Both the position numbers and the translations under genes were made by a program. A stretch of DNA of 51,399 bases from Deltaproteobacteria bacterium (GTDB lineage: Bacteria; Desulfobacterota; Binatia; Binatales; Binataceae). The DNA lies in contig PNBD01000153.1 of the NCBI GenBank assembly GCA_003135855.1, positions 4,914 through 56,312 on the forward strand. Direction: 5' to 3'. Positions 1 to 9,126 of this stretch are shown here, piece after piece (the first letter of the stretch is position 1; each line of letters opens with the position of its first letter). A model generated the notes under the pieces. It saw nothing but the letters and a program-made list of their open reading frames with translations. It was not told where the DNA came from and did no database searches.

Positions 1-1
1 C

Positions 2-556
2 AACATCATGAAGTTCACCGAGGGCGCGTTCCGCGACTGGGGCTACGAACTCGTCCGCCGCGAGTACAAGGGCAAAGCGGTGGGATGGGACGATTGCAAC
101 GGCAAGCCGCCCGCCGGCGAGTTGCTGGTCAAGGATGCAATCGCGGACATCACGTTGCAGCAGGTGCTTACGCGGCCCGACGAATTCGATGTGGTCGCAA
201 CGATGAATCTCAACGGCGACTACCTGTCGGATGCGCTCGCGGCGCAGGTCGGAGGAATCGGAATCGCGCCGGGCGCCAATATCAACTACCTGAGCGGTCA
301 CGCGATCTTCGAGGCGACTCACGGCACCGCGCCCAAGTACGCCAATCAGGACAAAGTGAACCCGGGTTCGGTGATCCTGTCGGGCGTCCTGATGTTCGAG
401 CATATGGGATGGCAGGAAGTTGCCGACGGAATTATTCGCGGCCTCGAGAAGAGCATCGCGAACAAGACGGTGACTTACGATTTCGAGCGGCTGATGACCG
501 GCGCGAAGCTGCTCAAGTGCTCGGAGTTCGGCAAAGCGATCGTGGACAATATGTAA
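2..556 (+). CDS. icd: NADP-dependent isocitrate dehydrogenase, C-terminal part (5' end cut by window edge)
   Basis: This is the last ~184 residues of isocitrate dehydrogenase, which oxidatively decarboxylates isocitrate to 2-oxoglutarate in the TCA cycle. The frame is open from base 2, and the ATG at 8 is internal rather than the start. Visible family features are the metal/substrate segment around [18 protein letters not shown] and the nucleotide-binding segment [11 protein letters not shown] followed by KVNPGS. The HGTAPK segment is typical of the NADP-type bacterial enzyme. The gene ends in TAA at 554-556. It lies upstream of a large TCA cluster (mdh, sdh, suc) but is separated from it by a secreted protein and an ABC exporter. 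The family call is firm; cofactor preference is inferred from the motif. Confidence 0.93.
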   Translation, partial: NIMKFTEGAFRDWGYELVRREYKGKAVGWDDCNGKPPAGELLVKDAIADITLQQVLTRPDEFDVVATMNLNGDYLSDALAAQVGGIGIAPGANINYLSGHAIFEATHGTAPKYANQDKVNPGSVILSGVLMFEHMGWQEVADGIIRGLEKSIANKTVTYDFERLMTGAKLLKCSEFGKAIVDNM

Positions 557-603
557 GAGCGAACTGCACCCTCACCCTCGGCAAGCGATATACGGGGGTT
601 CCA

Positions 604-1395
604 ATGAAACGCCGATTAATCGCAATCACATTCGTCCTCACCTGCCTGCTGACCACAGGCGGCCTCGCTGGCGCCCATGACATGGGAGGCACGGAGATGA
701 ACGGCAGCGACATGTCGCGGATGAAGGGTGCCGCGCCGGACCCGTCCAACATGAAAGAGGGCGAGGTCGAGGCGATGTCAGGTGGCCCGGAGATGGATCA
801 CGACATGCACATGGGTCACGGCAACATGAAGAACATGTCGTTGCACATGGCATACACCGACCTGCGGCCGCAGACTGACGCTGACAAGAAACGCGCCGAT
901 GAAGTCCTCGCGGAACTGCAGAAGGGGCTGGCCAAGTATCAGGACGTGCACGCCGCCGAGGCGGACGGCTTCAAGCCGTTTCATCCCGAATTCAAGCAGC
1001 CGGTCGTGCATTTCACCAGGAAGTGGAACGGGCTGAAGGCCGCATTCGTATTCAACGCGGCGGAGCCAACTTCGTTGCTCTATCAGCGCACCCCAGACGG
1101 CGGCTACAAGTTGATCGGCGCGATGTACACCGATCGCAAGGACGCGAGCGAGGATCAGCTAAATGATCGAGTGCCGCTCAGCGTTGCGCGATGGCATCGG
1201 CACATCAATCTATGTTTTCCGCGCAAAGGTGGGAGCATCCAGGCCGTCGATTGGACCAAGTTCGGCTTCAACGGTTCGATCGCAACCCAATCGGCTTGCG
1301 ACGCCGCTGACGGCCGCTTCTATCCGCAAGTGTTCGGCTGGATGGTCCACGTCTATCCTTGGGAGCAGAACTCGAAGCTGGTCTGGGCGCACTGA
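604..1395 (+). CDS. Secreted Met/His-rich protein of unknown function, possibly metal-binding
   Basis: The product has 263 residues. The ATG at 604 is preferred over upstream in-frame starts because it follows a GGGGG stretch at 594-598 and opens a signal peptide: MKRR, then a hydrophobic core ending LAGAHD. The mature N-terminus (about residues 25-80) is unusually rich in Met, His, Asp and Gly, with many HDM, HMG and NM units, as in periplasmic copper-handling proteins. The rest forms a compact domain with a conserved-looking RWHRHINLC segment near residue 200 and GWMVHVYPWE close to the C-terminus. I do not recognise a named family. Metal binding in the periplasm is inference from composition. 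It is followed 18 bp later by an ABC exporter, so the three genes may be cotranscribed. Confidence 0.75.
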   Translation: MKRRLIAITFVLTCLLTTGGLAGAHDMGGTEMNGSDMSRMKGAAPDPSNMKEGEVEAMSGGPEMDHDMHMGHGNMKNMSLHMAYTDLRPQTDADKKRADEVLAELQKGLAKYQDVHAAEADGFKPFHPEFKQPVVHFTRKWNGLKAAFVFNAAEPTSLLYQRTPDGGYKLIGAMYTDRKDASEDQLNDRVPLSVARWHRHINLCFPRKGGSIQAVDWTKFGFNGSIATQSACDAADGRFYPQVFGWMVHVYPWEQNSKLVWAH

Positions 1396-1413
1396 TTCGA
1401 CGATAGTTGCCTG

Positions 1414-2313
1414 ATGCAGCCGAGGGTCGAGCTGGTCGCGGTCAGGAAATCCTACCAGGGCTTCGTCGCAGTTGACGATCTGACTTGCTCGATCCTTCCC
1501 GGCCAGATTTTTGGCCTGCTCGGTCCGAACGGCGCGGGCAAGACCAGCACCATCCGCATGATGATCGGCATCACGGCGCCCGATTCCGGTATCGTCAGGA
1601 TTTTCGGCGCGCCGCTTTCTCGCATCGCGATGCATCGCGTCGGTTACCTGCCCGAGGAACGCGGCCTCTATCGGCGGATGACCGTGCGCGACAATCTTTC
1701 GTTTCTGGGACAGCTTTCCGGTCTGTCTATTTCGACATCCGCCGAACGAATCGAGGGATGGACCGCGCGGCTCGCGATCGACGAATGGCTCGAGCATCGC
1801 GTCGAGGAACTGTCCAAGGGGATGCAGCAGAAGATTCAGTTTATCGCGGCGCTGCTGCACGATCCCGACTTGATCGTCATGGACGAGCCGTTCGCAGGCC
1901 TCGATCCGATGAACTCGATGCAACTCAAGGATATTCTGCTCGAGCTGAAAACCGCCGGCAAGACGATCGTCTTTTCCACGCATCGCATGGACCAGGTCGA
2001 GAAGTTGTGCGATTCGATCTGCCTGGTCGATCGCGGCAAGTCGGTGCTGCAAGGCAATTTGAAGGAAATCAAAGCAGGCTACGGCAGTCGCTTCGTGCAG
2101 ATTGATTACGATGGCGACGGCCGCTTCCTCGCGGAGAGCGCGCTGATCGATTCGTTGAACGACTACGGCAATCACGCGGAGCTAAGCCTCAAGCCGGGCG
2201 CCGATTCGCAGGAGCTGCTGCGGAGCGCGATGTCTGCGCTCAACGTGCGGCGATTCCAGGTGATGGAGCCGTCGCTCGAACAAATCTTCATCGATCACGT
2301 GACGCGCAAATGA
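1414..2313 (+). CDS. ABC-2 type transporter ATP-binding protein (NatA-like)
   Basis: A 299-residue ATPase that would power the permease encoded immediately downstream. The Walker A motif GPNGAGKT is at residues 37-44, the signature LSKGMQQK at 133-140, the Walker B LIVMDEP at 153-159 with the D-loop AGLDP, and the switch His at about 190 (FSTHR). The ~90-residue C-terminal extension matches the extra domain (DUF4162 type) found in NatA/drug-exporter ATPases. The stop codon overlaps the ATG of the permease (ATGA), indicating translational coupling. The exported substrate cannot be deduced. Sodium export is only the best-known example of the family. Confidence 0.9.
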   Translation: MQPRVELVAVRKSYQGFVAVDDLTCSILPGQIFGLLGPNGAGKTSTIRMMIGITAPDSGIVRIFGAPLSRIAMHRVGYLPEERGLYRRMTVRDNLSFLGQLSGLSISTSAERIEGWTARLAIDEWLEHRVEELSKGMQQKIQFIAALLHDPDLIVMDEPFAGLDPMNSMQLKDILLELKTAGKTIVFSTHRMDQVEKLCDSICLVDRGKSVLQGNLKEIKAGYGSRFVQIDYDGDGRFLAESALIDSLNDYGNHAELSLKPGADSQELLRSAMSALNVRRFQVMEPSLEQIFIDHVTRK

Positions 2314-3581
2314 GAGGGCTGTCGCTGCGCAACATCTGGATCGTCGCGAAGCGCGAATACCTCGAGCGGGTGCGGACCCGATCGTTTCTTGCGTCCACCT
2401 TCGCGACGCCAGTTCTGATGAGCGTCCTCCTGCTGCTGCCCGCGCTGATTGCGTCTTCGGCCGCGCGCGATCTCGCAAATCAGCAACCACCGCCGCTGCG
2501 GCTGGTGTTCGCCTCCGACAATCCTGGACTGGCTGAACTGGCGCGCAGCCAGCTACTTCGCGAGGACGGTGCTCACTACGTCGTCTCGATCGATCCGTCA
2601 CTGTCCAATGCCGAGCACGACGATCTCGCGAGCCGGCTCGATGCCGCGAAAATCGACGGCTACGTCTGGCTCGAGGATGGCGCCCTCGCGAATCCGAAAA
2701 TTGTCTTCACGACTCATCGCGCCGGCGACGCAATCCTGCATCAGCGGCTCAGCTCCGCGCTGACCTACGCATTTTCGGCCGAACGGCTCCTGCAGCGCGG
2801 GATTTCCGTCAACGATACGGCCTCGATGCTCCAGCGCGTGGACCTGCGCGTGGTGAAAGCGGGGCATCCTCCCGGCGTCGCCGAGCTGCGCGGCACGATC
2901 GCGGTGTTGCTGTTGGTGTTCGTGATGTTCTTTTCGCTGCTCTCGTACGGCGTGATGGTGATGCGTTCGGTACTCGAAGAAAAAGCATCGCGCATCACCG
3001 AGGTCTTGCTCTGCTCGACGACCGCCGGAGAGTTGATGAGCGGAAAAATAATCGGCACCGGCAGCGTCGCGATGACGCAAATCGCGGTATGGTTTTCGAT
3101 CGCGGCAATCGGCGCGGCGCGAAGTCCTTATGTCCGCGCGGCAGTCGGCGAGCTCGAGGCCGGCGTGCCGCTGTTGATTTATTTTGCCATCTTCTACGTC
3201 CTGGGATTTCTCCTCTACAGCTCGATCTTCGCCGGCGTGGGCGCGGCCTTTAATTCGGTGGACGAGGCGCAGCAGTGGAACTTCGTAATCTTGCTGCCGC
3301 TGGTCGCAGCGTCCGGGCTGATTCTGCCGGTCGCGACGTCGTCAGATTCCATGATGGCGATCGCGGTCTCGATTTTTCCGTTTTGCGCGCCGGTCCTGAT
3401 GTTCGAACGAATCGCGGTCCACAATCCGCCCGCGTGGCAAGTCGCGCTTTCGATCGTGGCGATGCTTGCGACGATCGCCGCGTCGTTTTACGTGTGCGGC
3501 CGAATCTATCGCGTCGGCATTCTGATGTACGGTAAACGTCCATCGCTGCGGGAACTGACGCGCTGGTACCGCCACGCCTGA
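2310..3581 (+). CDS. ABC-2 type transporter permease (NatB-like)
   Basis: A 423-residue inner-membrane permease, partner of the ATPase encoded just upstream with which it shares an ATGA overlap. The N-terminal segment (VAKREYLERVRTRSF) is the typical cytoplasmic lead-in of ABC-2 permeases and is followed by a first membrane helix at about residues 28-50. A soluble, presumably periplasmic, domain of about 150 residues follows. A block of five or so helices begins near residue 190 (LLLVFVMFFSLLSYGVMVM) and contains the family motif EEKASRITEVLL in the first cytoplasmic loop. Length and layout match NatB-like exporters. The substrate is unknown. Confidence 0.88.
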   Translation: MRGLSLRNIWIVAKREYLERVRTRSFLASTFATPVLMSVLLLLPALIASSAARDLANQQPPPLRLVFASDNPGLAELARSQLLREDGAHYVVSIDPSLSNAEHDDLASRLDAAKIDGYVWLEDGALANPKIVFTTHRAGDAILHQRLSSALTYAFSAERLLQRGISVNDTASMLQRVDLRVVKAGHPPGVAELRGTIAVLLLVFVMFFSLLSYGVMVMRSVLEEKASRITEVLLCSTTAGELMSGKIIGTGSVAMTQIAVWFSIAAIGAARSPYVRAAVGELEAGVPLLIYFAIFYVLGFLLYSSIFAGVGAAFNSVDEAQQWNFVILLPLVAASGLILPVATSSDSMMAIAVSIFPFCAPVLMFERIAVHNPPAWQVALSIVAMLATIAASFYVCGRIYRVGILMYGKRPSLRELTRWYRHA

Positions 3582-3727
3582 TCGCTGCAGCCGCTTAGCT
3601 GGACCGTGAACACCGTCGATCCGATTCGTTCACTGCCTTTGCTTCACAACCGATCTCAACGCTGCTATTTAAAAGCACGCTTGCGGGACTCGTCGGGCAT
3701 CGCTGCGGAAGCTCGACTTACTTAATC

Positions 3728-3755
3728 TTTACTTATTAGCAATGATCCGTATATT
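3728..3755 (+). promoter_or_regulatory. Predicted sigma70-type promoter of the mdh-sdh-suc operon
   Basis: The 219-bp gap before mdh is noticeably AT-richer than its surroundings. A -35-like TTTACT (3728-3733) and a -10-like TATATT (3750-3755) are separated by 16 bp. Transcription would start near 3762, about 40 nt before the GTG of mdh, whose ribosome site GGGAGG lies at 3782-3787. No clear terminator for the upstream ABC genes was seen. Confidence 0.45.
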
Positions 3756-3800
3756 AGGTAAGCTTCAAAATTGGAAAATACGGGAGGCCATCGATAACAC

Positions 3801-4745
3801 GTGGCTAGAAAGAAAATTGCATTCATTGGGGCCGGTAATGTCGGTGCGACTTGCGCGCATCTGTGCTTTCTCAATAGGCTCGGCGATATCGTCCTGTATG
3901 ACATCATCGACGGCCTGCCGCAGGGAAAAGCGCTCGATATGCTGGAATCAGCGCCGGTTTTGGGCGTCGATTGCTCGGTTACGGGCACCATCGATATGAA
4001 GGGAATCGAGGGCGCGGACTGCTGCGTCGTGACGTCGGGATCCCCGCGCAAGCCTGGCATGAGCCGCGACGATCTCCTGAAAATCAACGCGAAGGTGATG
4101 AACGACGTCGGCGTCGCGATCAAACAGCACGCCCCCAATGCGTTTGTGATCGCGGTGACTATTCCACTCGACGCGATGGTGACGCAACTGAAACGGGTGA
4201 CCGGCTTTGCGAAGAAGCGCATCGTTGGCCAGGCGGGCGTGCTCGATTCGGCGCGCTACCGCACCTTCCTCGCCGCGGAACTTGGCGTGTCGGTCGAGAG
4301 CGTATCGGCGATGGTGCTAGGCGGTCATGGCGACGACATGGTGCCGATTCGCAGCTACACCACGGTCGGCGGGCAGCCAATCGAAAAATTGATCGCGGCC
4401 AAGCGTCTCGAGGAAATCGAAAAGCGCACCCGCACCGGCGGCGGTGAGATCGTCGAGTTGATGAAGACCTCGTCGTACTACGCAGCCGGAACCGCCGTGT
4501 ACAAAATGGTCGAGGCTTTCATTCTCGATCGCAAGCAGGTTTTGCCGTGCGCCGCCTACCTCGACGGTGAGTACGGCGTCAAAGGACTGTTCGCTGGAGT
4601 GCCAGCCGTGATCGGCGCTGGCGGTGTCGAGCGCGTAATCGAAATCGAGCTCACTGCCGCCGAGAAGTCCGCCTTCGACAGTTCGGTCGCTCATGTGCGC
4701 GAATTGGTCGGCGCGATGGACAAAGTTATCGCGGCCGGAAATTAG
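3801..4745 (+). CDS. mdh: Malate dehydrogenase (NAD, LDH-like family)
   Basis: A 314-residue enzyme interconverting malate and oxaloacetate in the TCA cycle. The N-terminal Rossmann motif GAGNVGATCAHLCF is at residues 10-23. The substrate-discriminating loop SPRKPGMSRDDL, with its two arginines, marks malate rather than lactate specificity. The catalytic segment contains the LDSARYRTFLA block and GGHGDDMVPI with the catalytic His. Translation starts at a GTG at 3801, with GGGAGG 13 bases upstream; no in-frame ATG gives a better N-terminus. It is the first gene of a cluster that continues with succinate dehydrogenase and succinyl-CoA synthetase. The length matches the family norm of about 310. 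Confidence 0.95.
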   Translation: MARKKIAFIGAGNVGATCAHLCFLNRLGDIVLYDIIDGLPQGKALDMLESAPVLGVDCSVTGTIDMKGIEGADCCVVTSGSPRKPGMSRDDLLKINAKVMNDVGVAIKQHAPNAFVIAVTIPLDAMVTQLKRVTGFAKKRIVGQAGVLDSARYRTFLAAELGVSVESVSAMVLGGHGDDMVPIRSYTTVGGQPIEKLIAAKRLEEIEKRTRTGGGEIVELMKTSSYYAAGTAVYKMVEAFILDRKQVLPCAAYLDGEYGVKGLFAGVPAVIGAGGVERVIEIELTAAEKSAFDSSVAHVRELVGAMDKVIAAGN

Positions 4746-4768
4746 GATCGCTCAGGGATAGAAGATCG

Positions 4769-5431
4769 ATGGCTGAACCGGGCGCAATCGCCGCCCCGAT
4801 AGCAGCGGCTGGAATGACGGCCGACGAGCGGCACTGGCTGCTCCGGCGGCTGCATTCGCTCTCGGGAATTATTCCGATCGGCGGCTTTTTATTTTTTCAC
4901 ATTTTCGAGAATGCCTTTGTCCTGCGCGGCGGGACGGTGTGGTGGAAGGAGACCGAGTTCACGCGCACTATTCCGTTTCAAATCGCGGTCGAAGCGGCGG
5001 TCCTTTGGATTCCGATTCTCTACCACGCCATATACGGCTTGATTATTACGGCCACGGCGCAGCCCAACAATTATCCGTACGCGCGAAATTTCCAATACAC
5101 GATGCAGCGCATCACCGGCGTCATCGCGTTCCTGTTCATTGGCTTTCACGTGCTCTCGACGCGCGCGTTTTTTTACGCCACCGGTACCGAGACCAATTAT
5201 CTGCGTATGCATTCGTTCATGATCGACCCGGTCTATTTGACTATCTACCTGATCGGGACGCTGGCCTGCGTCTATCACCTGACCAACGGCATTTTTACAT
5301 TTTCGATCACGTGGGGAATCGCGGTTGGTCCCAACGCACAACGATTGGTTAATCGCGCGTGTACCGCGCTGTTCCTGATTCTCGCGATTGCGAGCGTCGC
5401 CATCCTGGTGGCATTTCGCGCGCCCGCTTAG
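4769..5431 (+). CDS. sdhC: Succinate dehydrogenase cytochrome b558 membrane anchor subunit
   Basis: A 220-residue integral membrane protein with five predicted helices, the layout of the single-anchor b558-type (Bacillus/epsilonproteobacterial-like) complex II rather than the two-anchor E. coli type. Histidines suited to ligate two haems sit in the helices: the RRLHSLSGIIPIGGFLFFH segment (residues 31-49), LYHAIYGL, FIGFHVLSTR and VYHLTNGIF. The stop codon is followed immediately by GGAGAGG, the ribosome site of sdhA, so the genes are tightly coupled. No second anchor gene is present, which agrees with the single-anchor type. Confidence 0.93.
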   Translation: MAEPGAIAAPIAAAGMTADERHWLLRRLHSLSGIIPIGGFLFFHIFENAFVLRGGTVWWKETEFTRTIPFQIAVEAAVLWIPILYHAIYGLIITATAQPNNYPYARNFQYTMQRITGVIAFLFIGFHVLSTRAFFYATGTETNYLRMHSFMIDPVYLTIYLIGTLACVYHLTNGIFTFSITWGIAVGPNAQRLVNRACTALFLILAIASVAILVAFRAPA

Positions 5432-5441
5432 GAGAGGCACG

Positions 5442-7114
5442 ATGCCGGGTCGTCATATTATCGTCGGTGGCGGGCTTGCCGGTTTGACCGCGGCAATGAA
5501 ACTCGCGGAGCAGGGCGAATCGGTTGACGTGTTCTCGATCGTTCCCGTCAAGCGCTCGCATTCGGTCTGCGCACAGGGCGGCATCAACGGCGCCGTGAAT
5601 ACGAAAGGCGAGGGCGACTCGCCATTGATCCATTTCGACGACACGATCTACGGCGGCGACTTCCTCGCCAATCAGCCGCCGGTCAAGGGGATGTGCGAAG
5701 CGGCGCCCGGAATCATCGCACTGCGTTCGCCGGCGCCACCACCGGCCAGCAATTGCTTTACGCTTTGGATGAGCAAGTTCGCCGCTATGAAGTCGGCGGA
5801 CAGGTCCGCAAGTTCGAAGGCTGGGAAATGCTCAGCCTGGTGCAGGACGAGTCGGGCGAATGCCGCGGCATCGTCGCGATCGATACGCGCTCGCTCGAGA
5901 TGCGCGCCTTTCCCGCCGACACTGTGATGATCGCGACTGGCGGTCCCGGCCTGGTATTCGGGCGCTCGACTCAGTCGCTCGTGAATACCGGCTCGGCAGC
6001 GAGCGCCGCCTATCAGCAGGGTGCGACTTACGCCAACGGCGAGTTCATCCAGGTGCATCCGACCGCGGTGCCCGGCGAAGACAAGAACCGTCTCATCTCG
6101 GAGTCGATTCGCGGCGAGGGCGGACGCGTCTGGACTTATCGCGACGGCAAACCCTGGTACTTCCTGGAAGAGATGTACCCGGCGTACGGCAATCTCGTGC
6201 CGCGCGACATCGCGACCCGCGCGATTCACAAAGTCGTGTTCGAGGATAAGCTCGGCGTCGATGGCAATCCGCTGGTTTATCTCGACGTCAGCCATCTCGA
6301 TCCTGAGGAATTGAATCGCAAGGTCGCGGGCGTGCTCGAGATTTACGAAAAGTTTGCCGGGCAGGATCCGCGCAAAGTTCCGATGAAGATTTTTCCGGCG
6401 ATGCACTACTCGATGGGTGGTCTGTGGGTCGATTACCATCAGCAAACCAACGTGCCGGGACTGTTCGCCGCGGGTGAGTGCGAATTCCAATATCACGGCG
6501 CGAATCGGCTCGGCGCGAATTCGCTGCTGTCGTGCATGTACGGCGGCGATGTCGCTTCGCCCGCGATGATCAATTACTCGAAGTCGCGCAAGAGTGCCGC
6601 GTCATCGCGCATTTACGATTCCGAGTTGACCCGTCAGCGCGAGTCGTTCGACAAGATTTTTAAAATGGACGGATCTGAAAATGCCTTCGCGCTTTGGCGC
6701 GAGCTGGGCGAGGTCATGACCGAGAACGTCACCGTGGTTCGTCACAACGACAAGCTGAAGATCACCGACGACCGGATTCTCGAGTACAAGGATCGCTGGG
6801 GTCGCATCGGGCTGAACGACAAGGGCAAGTGGGCGAACCAGGAAGTCCTGTTCGTGCGGCAGTTGTGGAACATGTTCGAACTGGCGCGGCCGATGACGCT
6901 CGGCGCGCTCAATCGCAACGAGTCTCGCGGCGCGCATTACAAGCCGGAGTACCCGGAGCGCGACGATGCGAATTTCATGAAAACGACGATGGCGGCATGG
7001 TCGTCGGATGGCCCGCGCTTCAGTTGGGATCCGGTTGACGCGAGCCTGATCAAGCCGCGGCCGCGCCGTTACGACGTCGACAAGCCCGCGACCGAAGCGC
7101 GGACAGCCGCCTAG
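5442..7114 (+). pseudogene. sdhA: Succinate dehydrogenase flavoprotein subunit with internal deletion and frameshift
   Basis: The start ATG at 5442 follows GGAGAGG and gives a normal N-terminus: the FAD dinucleotide motif GGGLAGLTAAMKLAEQG, then SVCAQGGINGA around the flavin His region. This frame is good through CEAAPGII (ending at 5717). Homology then resumes in another frame at HRTAFAGATTGQQL (His codon at 5714-5716) and continues intact to the TAG at 7112-7114. The family normally has about 28 residues between these two segments, including a conserved RRFGG-type stretch near the active site. About 85 bp (a number congruent to 1 mod 3) is therefore missing, with the junction at a CATC microhomology. 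Both parts are otherwise undamaged, so the event is very recent or an assembly error. As written, no functional flavoprotein can be made. Confidence 0.88.
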
Positions 7115-7126
7115 GAGACTGTGATT

Positions 7127-7876
7127 GTGGCTGAGCGCACGCAGATCCTGAGAATCAAGCGACAGCAGAATCCGAACTCGGAGCCCCATTGGGAAGAGTT
7201 CGAGATTCCATATCTGCCGCATCACAACGTCATCTCGATGCTGATGGAAATTCGCCGCAAACCGGTCACGCGGCAGGGCAAGCGGGTCGCGCCGGTGGTG
7301 TTCGATGCGAATTGCCTGGAAGAAGTTTGCGGTTCGTGCACGATGGTGATCGACGGGCGCGTGCGCCAGGGATGCAGCCAGCTCGCCGACCACCTCGATC
7401 CGACAGTCACAATCGAGCCGATGTCAAAATTTCCAGTCATCCGCGACCTGTGGGTCGATCGTTCGAAAATGTTCGAGGCGCTCAAGAAGGCTCACGCCTG
7501 GATTCCGATCGACGGCACCTACGATCTGGGACCGGGCCCGCGCATCGCACCCGACGTCCAGCAGCTCGCGTACTTGTTCTCGCGATGCATGACCTGCGGA
7601 TGTTGCCTCGAAGCATGCCCGCAAGTTAATTCGCATTCGAAGTTCATGGGCGCCGCGGTGATTGGCCAGGTCTACCTGATGAGCCAGCATCCGACCGGCA
7701 AGATGAATCACGACGAGCGGCTGCAGGCGATGATGGCTGAAGGCGGAATCGAGGACTGCGGCAACGCGCAGAATTGCGTCGAGGTCTGTCCGAAGGGAAT
7801 CCCGCTCACGACCGCGATTGGCGCCGTCGGCCGTCAGACATCCATCAAGTGGCTCCGCGACCTCTTTATGAAGTGA
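7127..7876 (+). CDS. sdhB: Succinate dehydrogenase iron-sulfur subunit
   Basis: A 249-residue electron-transfer subunit carrying three Fe-S clusters between flavin and quinone. The N-terminal ferredoxin-like domain has the [2Fe-2S] ligands in CLEEVCGSCTMVIDG plus a downstream Cys (QGCSQL). The C-terminal domain has CMTCGCCLEACP and NCVEVCPKGIPL for the [4Fe-4S] and [3Fe-4S] clusters. A GTG at 7121 is also in frame, but it lies only 3 nt after the GGAG at 7114-7117. The GTG at 7127 has a normal 9-nt spacing and is preferred. The gene follows sdhA with almost no gap, in the order C-A-B typical of b558-type complexes. Confidence 0.94.
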   Translation: MAERTQILRIKRQQNPNSEPHWEEFEIPYLPHHNVISMLMEIRRKPVTRQGKRVAPVVFDANCLEEVCGSCTMVIDGRVRQGCSQLADHLDPTVTIEPMSKFPVIRDLWVDRSKMFEALKKAHAWIPIDGTYDLGPGPRIAPDVQQLAYLFSRCMTCGCCLEACPQVNSHSKFMGAAVIGQVYLMSQHPTGKMNHDERLQAMMAEGGIEDCGNAQNCVEVCPKGIPLTTAIGAVGRQTSIKWLRDLFMK

Positions 7877-7954
7877 CACGAGCGCGGCAATGATGTCATC
7901 CTGATCGAAGCTAAATTTTCCCGCGATCGAAATGAAACCGCTCCAGGTAATTGA

Positions 7955-9118
7955 ATGAACATTCACGAGTTTCAAGCGAAACAAATTCTCGGACGTTTCG
8001 GCGCGCCGGTTCCGAAAGGTCAGGCCGCATCGACGCCCGACGAAGCGGCGGCAGCCTTCAAAGCGCTCGGCCAGCAGAAAGTCGTCGTCAAGGCGCAGAT
8101 TCATGCCGGCGGCCGCGGCAAAGCTGGCGGCGTCAAGTTGCTCTCGAGCGCCGATGAAGTTCGCGACTTCGCCGGCAAGCTGCTCGGCAAGCCACTCGTC
8201 ACGCATCAGACCGGACCGGAAGGCCGCGTCGTGCGCCGCGTCTATGTCGAAGAGGCGAGCCAAGTCGCGTGCGAGCTTTATCTCGGGATGCTGGTCGATC
8301 GGAAAGCCGGCTCAGTCTCGGTGATCGCCAGCACCGAAGGCGGGATAGATATCGAGGAAGTCGCCGCCAAAACGCCCGAGAAAATTCTCACCGAGCCGAT
8401 CAATCCGCTGCTCGGCGTATCGGGATTCCTCGCGCGCAAAATCGCATTTGCGCTGGGCCTCAAGGACAAGCAGATTGGTCAGTTCACAACGCTGCTCTCG
8501 GCGCTCTACCGGGCGTTCGTCGAAACTGACGCATCGCTGATCGAAATCAATCCACTAGTGGTGACAGCCGACGGCCGCGTGATCTGTCTCGACGCCAAGA
8601 TGTCGTTCGACGACAACGGCCTGTTCCGTCATCCCGACATCCGCGAACTGCGCGACGCTAACGAGGAAGATCCCGCGGAGACCGAGGCCGCCAAGTTCGA
8701 TCTCAGCTACGTGCATCTCGACGGCAACATCGGATGCATGGTCAACGGCGCGGGCCTCGCGATGGCGACCATGGACATCGTGAAGCTCTACGGCGCCGAG
8801 CCGGCGAATTTTCTCGATGTCGGCGGCGGTGCGAGCACCGAGAAAGTTGCCGCCGCATTCCGCATCCTGCTTTCCGATCCGCGCGTCAAGGGCGTGCTGA
8901 TCAATATCTTCGGCGGCATCATGCGATGCGACGTGCTGGCGCAAGGCGTCGTCGAAGCCGCCAAGCAGGTCAAGCTCAACGTGCCGTTGGTGGTCAGGAT
9001 GGAAGGCACCAACGTGACTGAGGGCAAAAAGATTCTCGCCGATTCGGGCATCAAGGTAATCACCGCGAGCGACATGGCCGACGCCGCACGGCGGATCGTC
9101 AAGGAAATCGGCGCCTAG
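7955..9118 (+). CDS. sucC: Succinyl-CoA synthetase (ADP-forming), beta subunit
   Basis: A 387-residue subunit with an ATP-grasp nucleotide-binding domain at the N-terminus. It begins with the classic [16 protein letters not shown] and contains [17 protein letters not shown]-terminal CoA-ligase domain follows, with INPLV near residue 195, [18 protein letters not shown] and [10 protein letters not shown]. Together with SucD it makes ATP (or GTP) from succinyl-CoA. A 78-bp gap separates it from sdhB with no evident terminator, so it is probably read from the mdh promoter, though a weak internal promoter cannot be excluded. The length equals the bacterial norm. Confidence 0.97.
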   Translation: MNIHEFQAKQILGRFGAPVPKGQAASTPDEAAAAFKALGQQKVVVKAQIHAGGRGKAGGVKLLSSADEVRDFAGKLLGKPLVTHQTGPEGRVVRRVYVEEASQVACELYLGMLVDRKAGSVSVIASTEGGIDIEEVAAKTPEKILTEPINPLLGVSGFLARKIAFALGLKDKQIGQFTTLLSALYRAFVETDASLIEINPLVVTADGRVICLDAKMSFDDNGLFRHPDIRELRDANEEDPAETEAAKFDLSYVHLDGNIGCMVNGAGLAMATMDIVKLYGAEPANFLDVGGGASTEKVAAAFRILLSDPRVKGVLINIFGGIMRCDVLAQGVVEAAKQVKLNVPLVVRMEGTNVTEGKKILADSGIKVITASDMADAARRIVKEIGA

Positions 9119-9126
9119 GTTTTCAG

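Noticed and set aside
1210-2175. 321-codon minus-strand frame
   Set aside because: Antisense shadow of the ABC ATPase; no motif, biased antisense composition.
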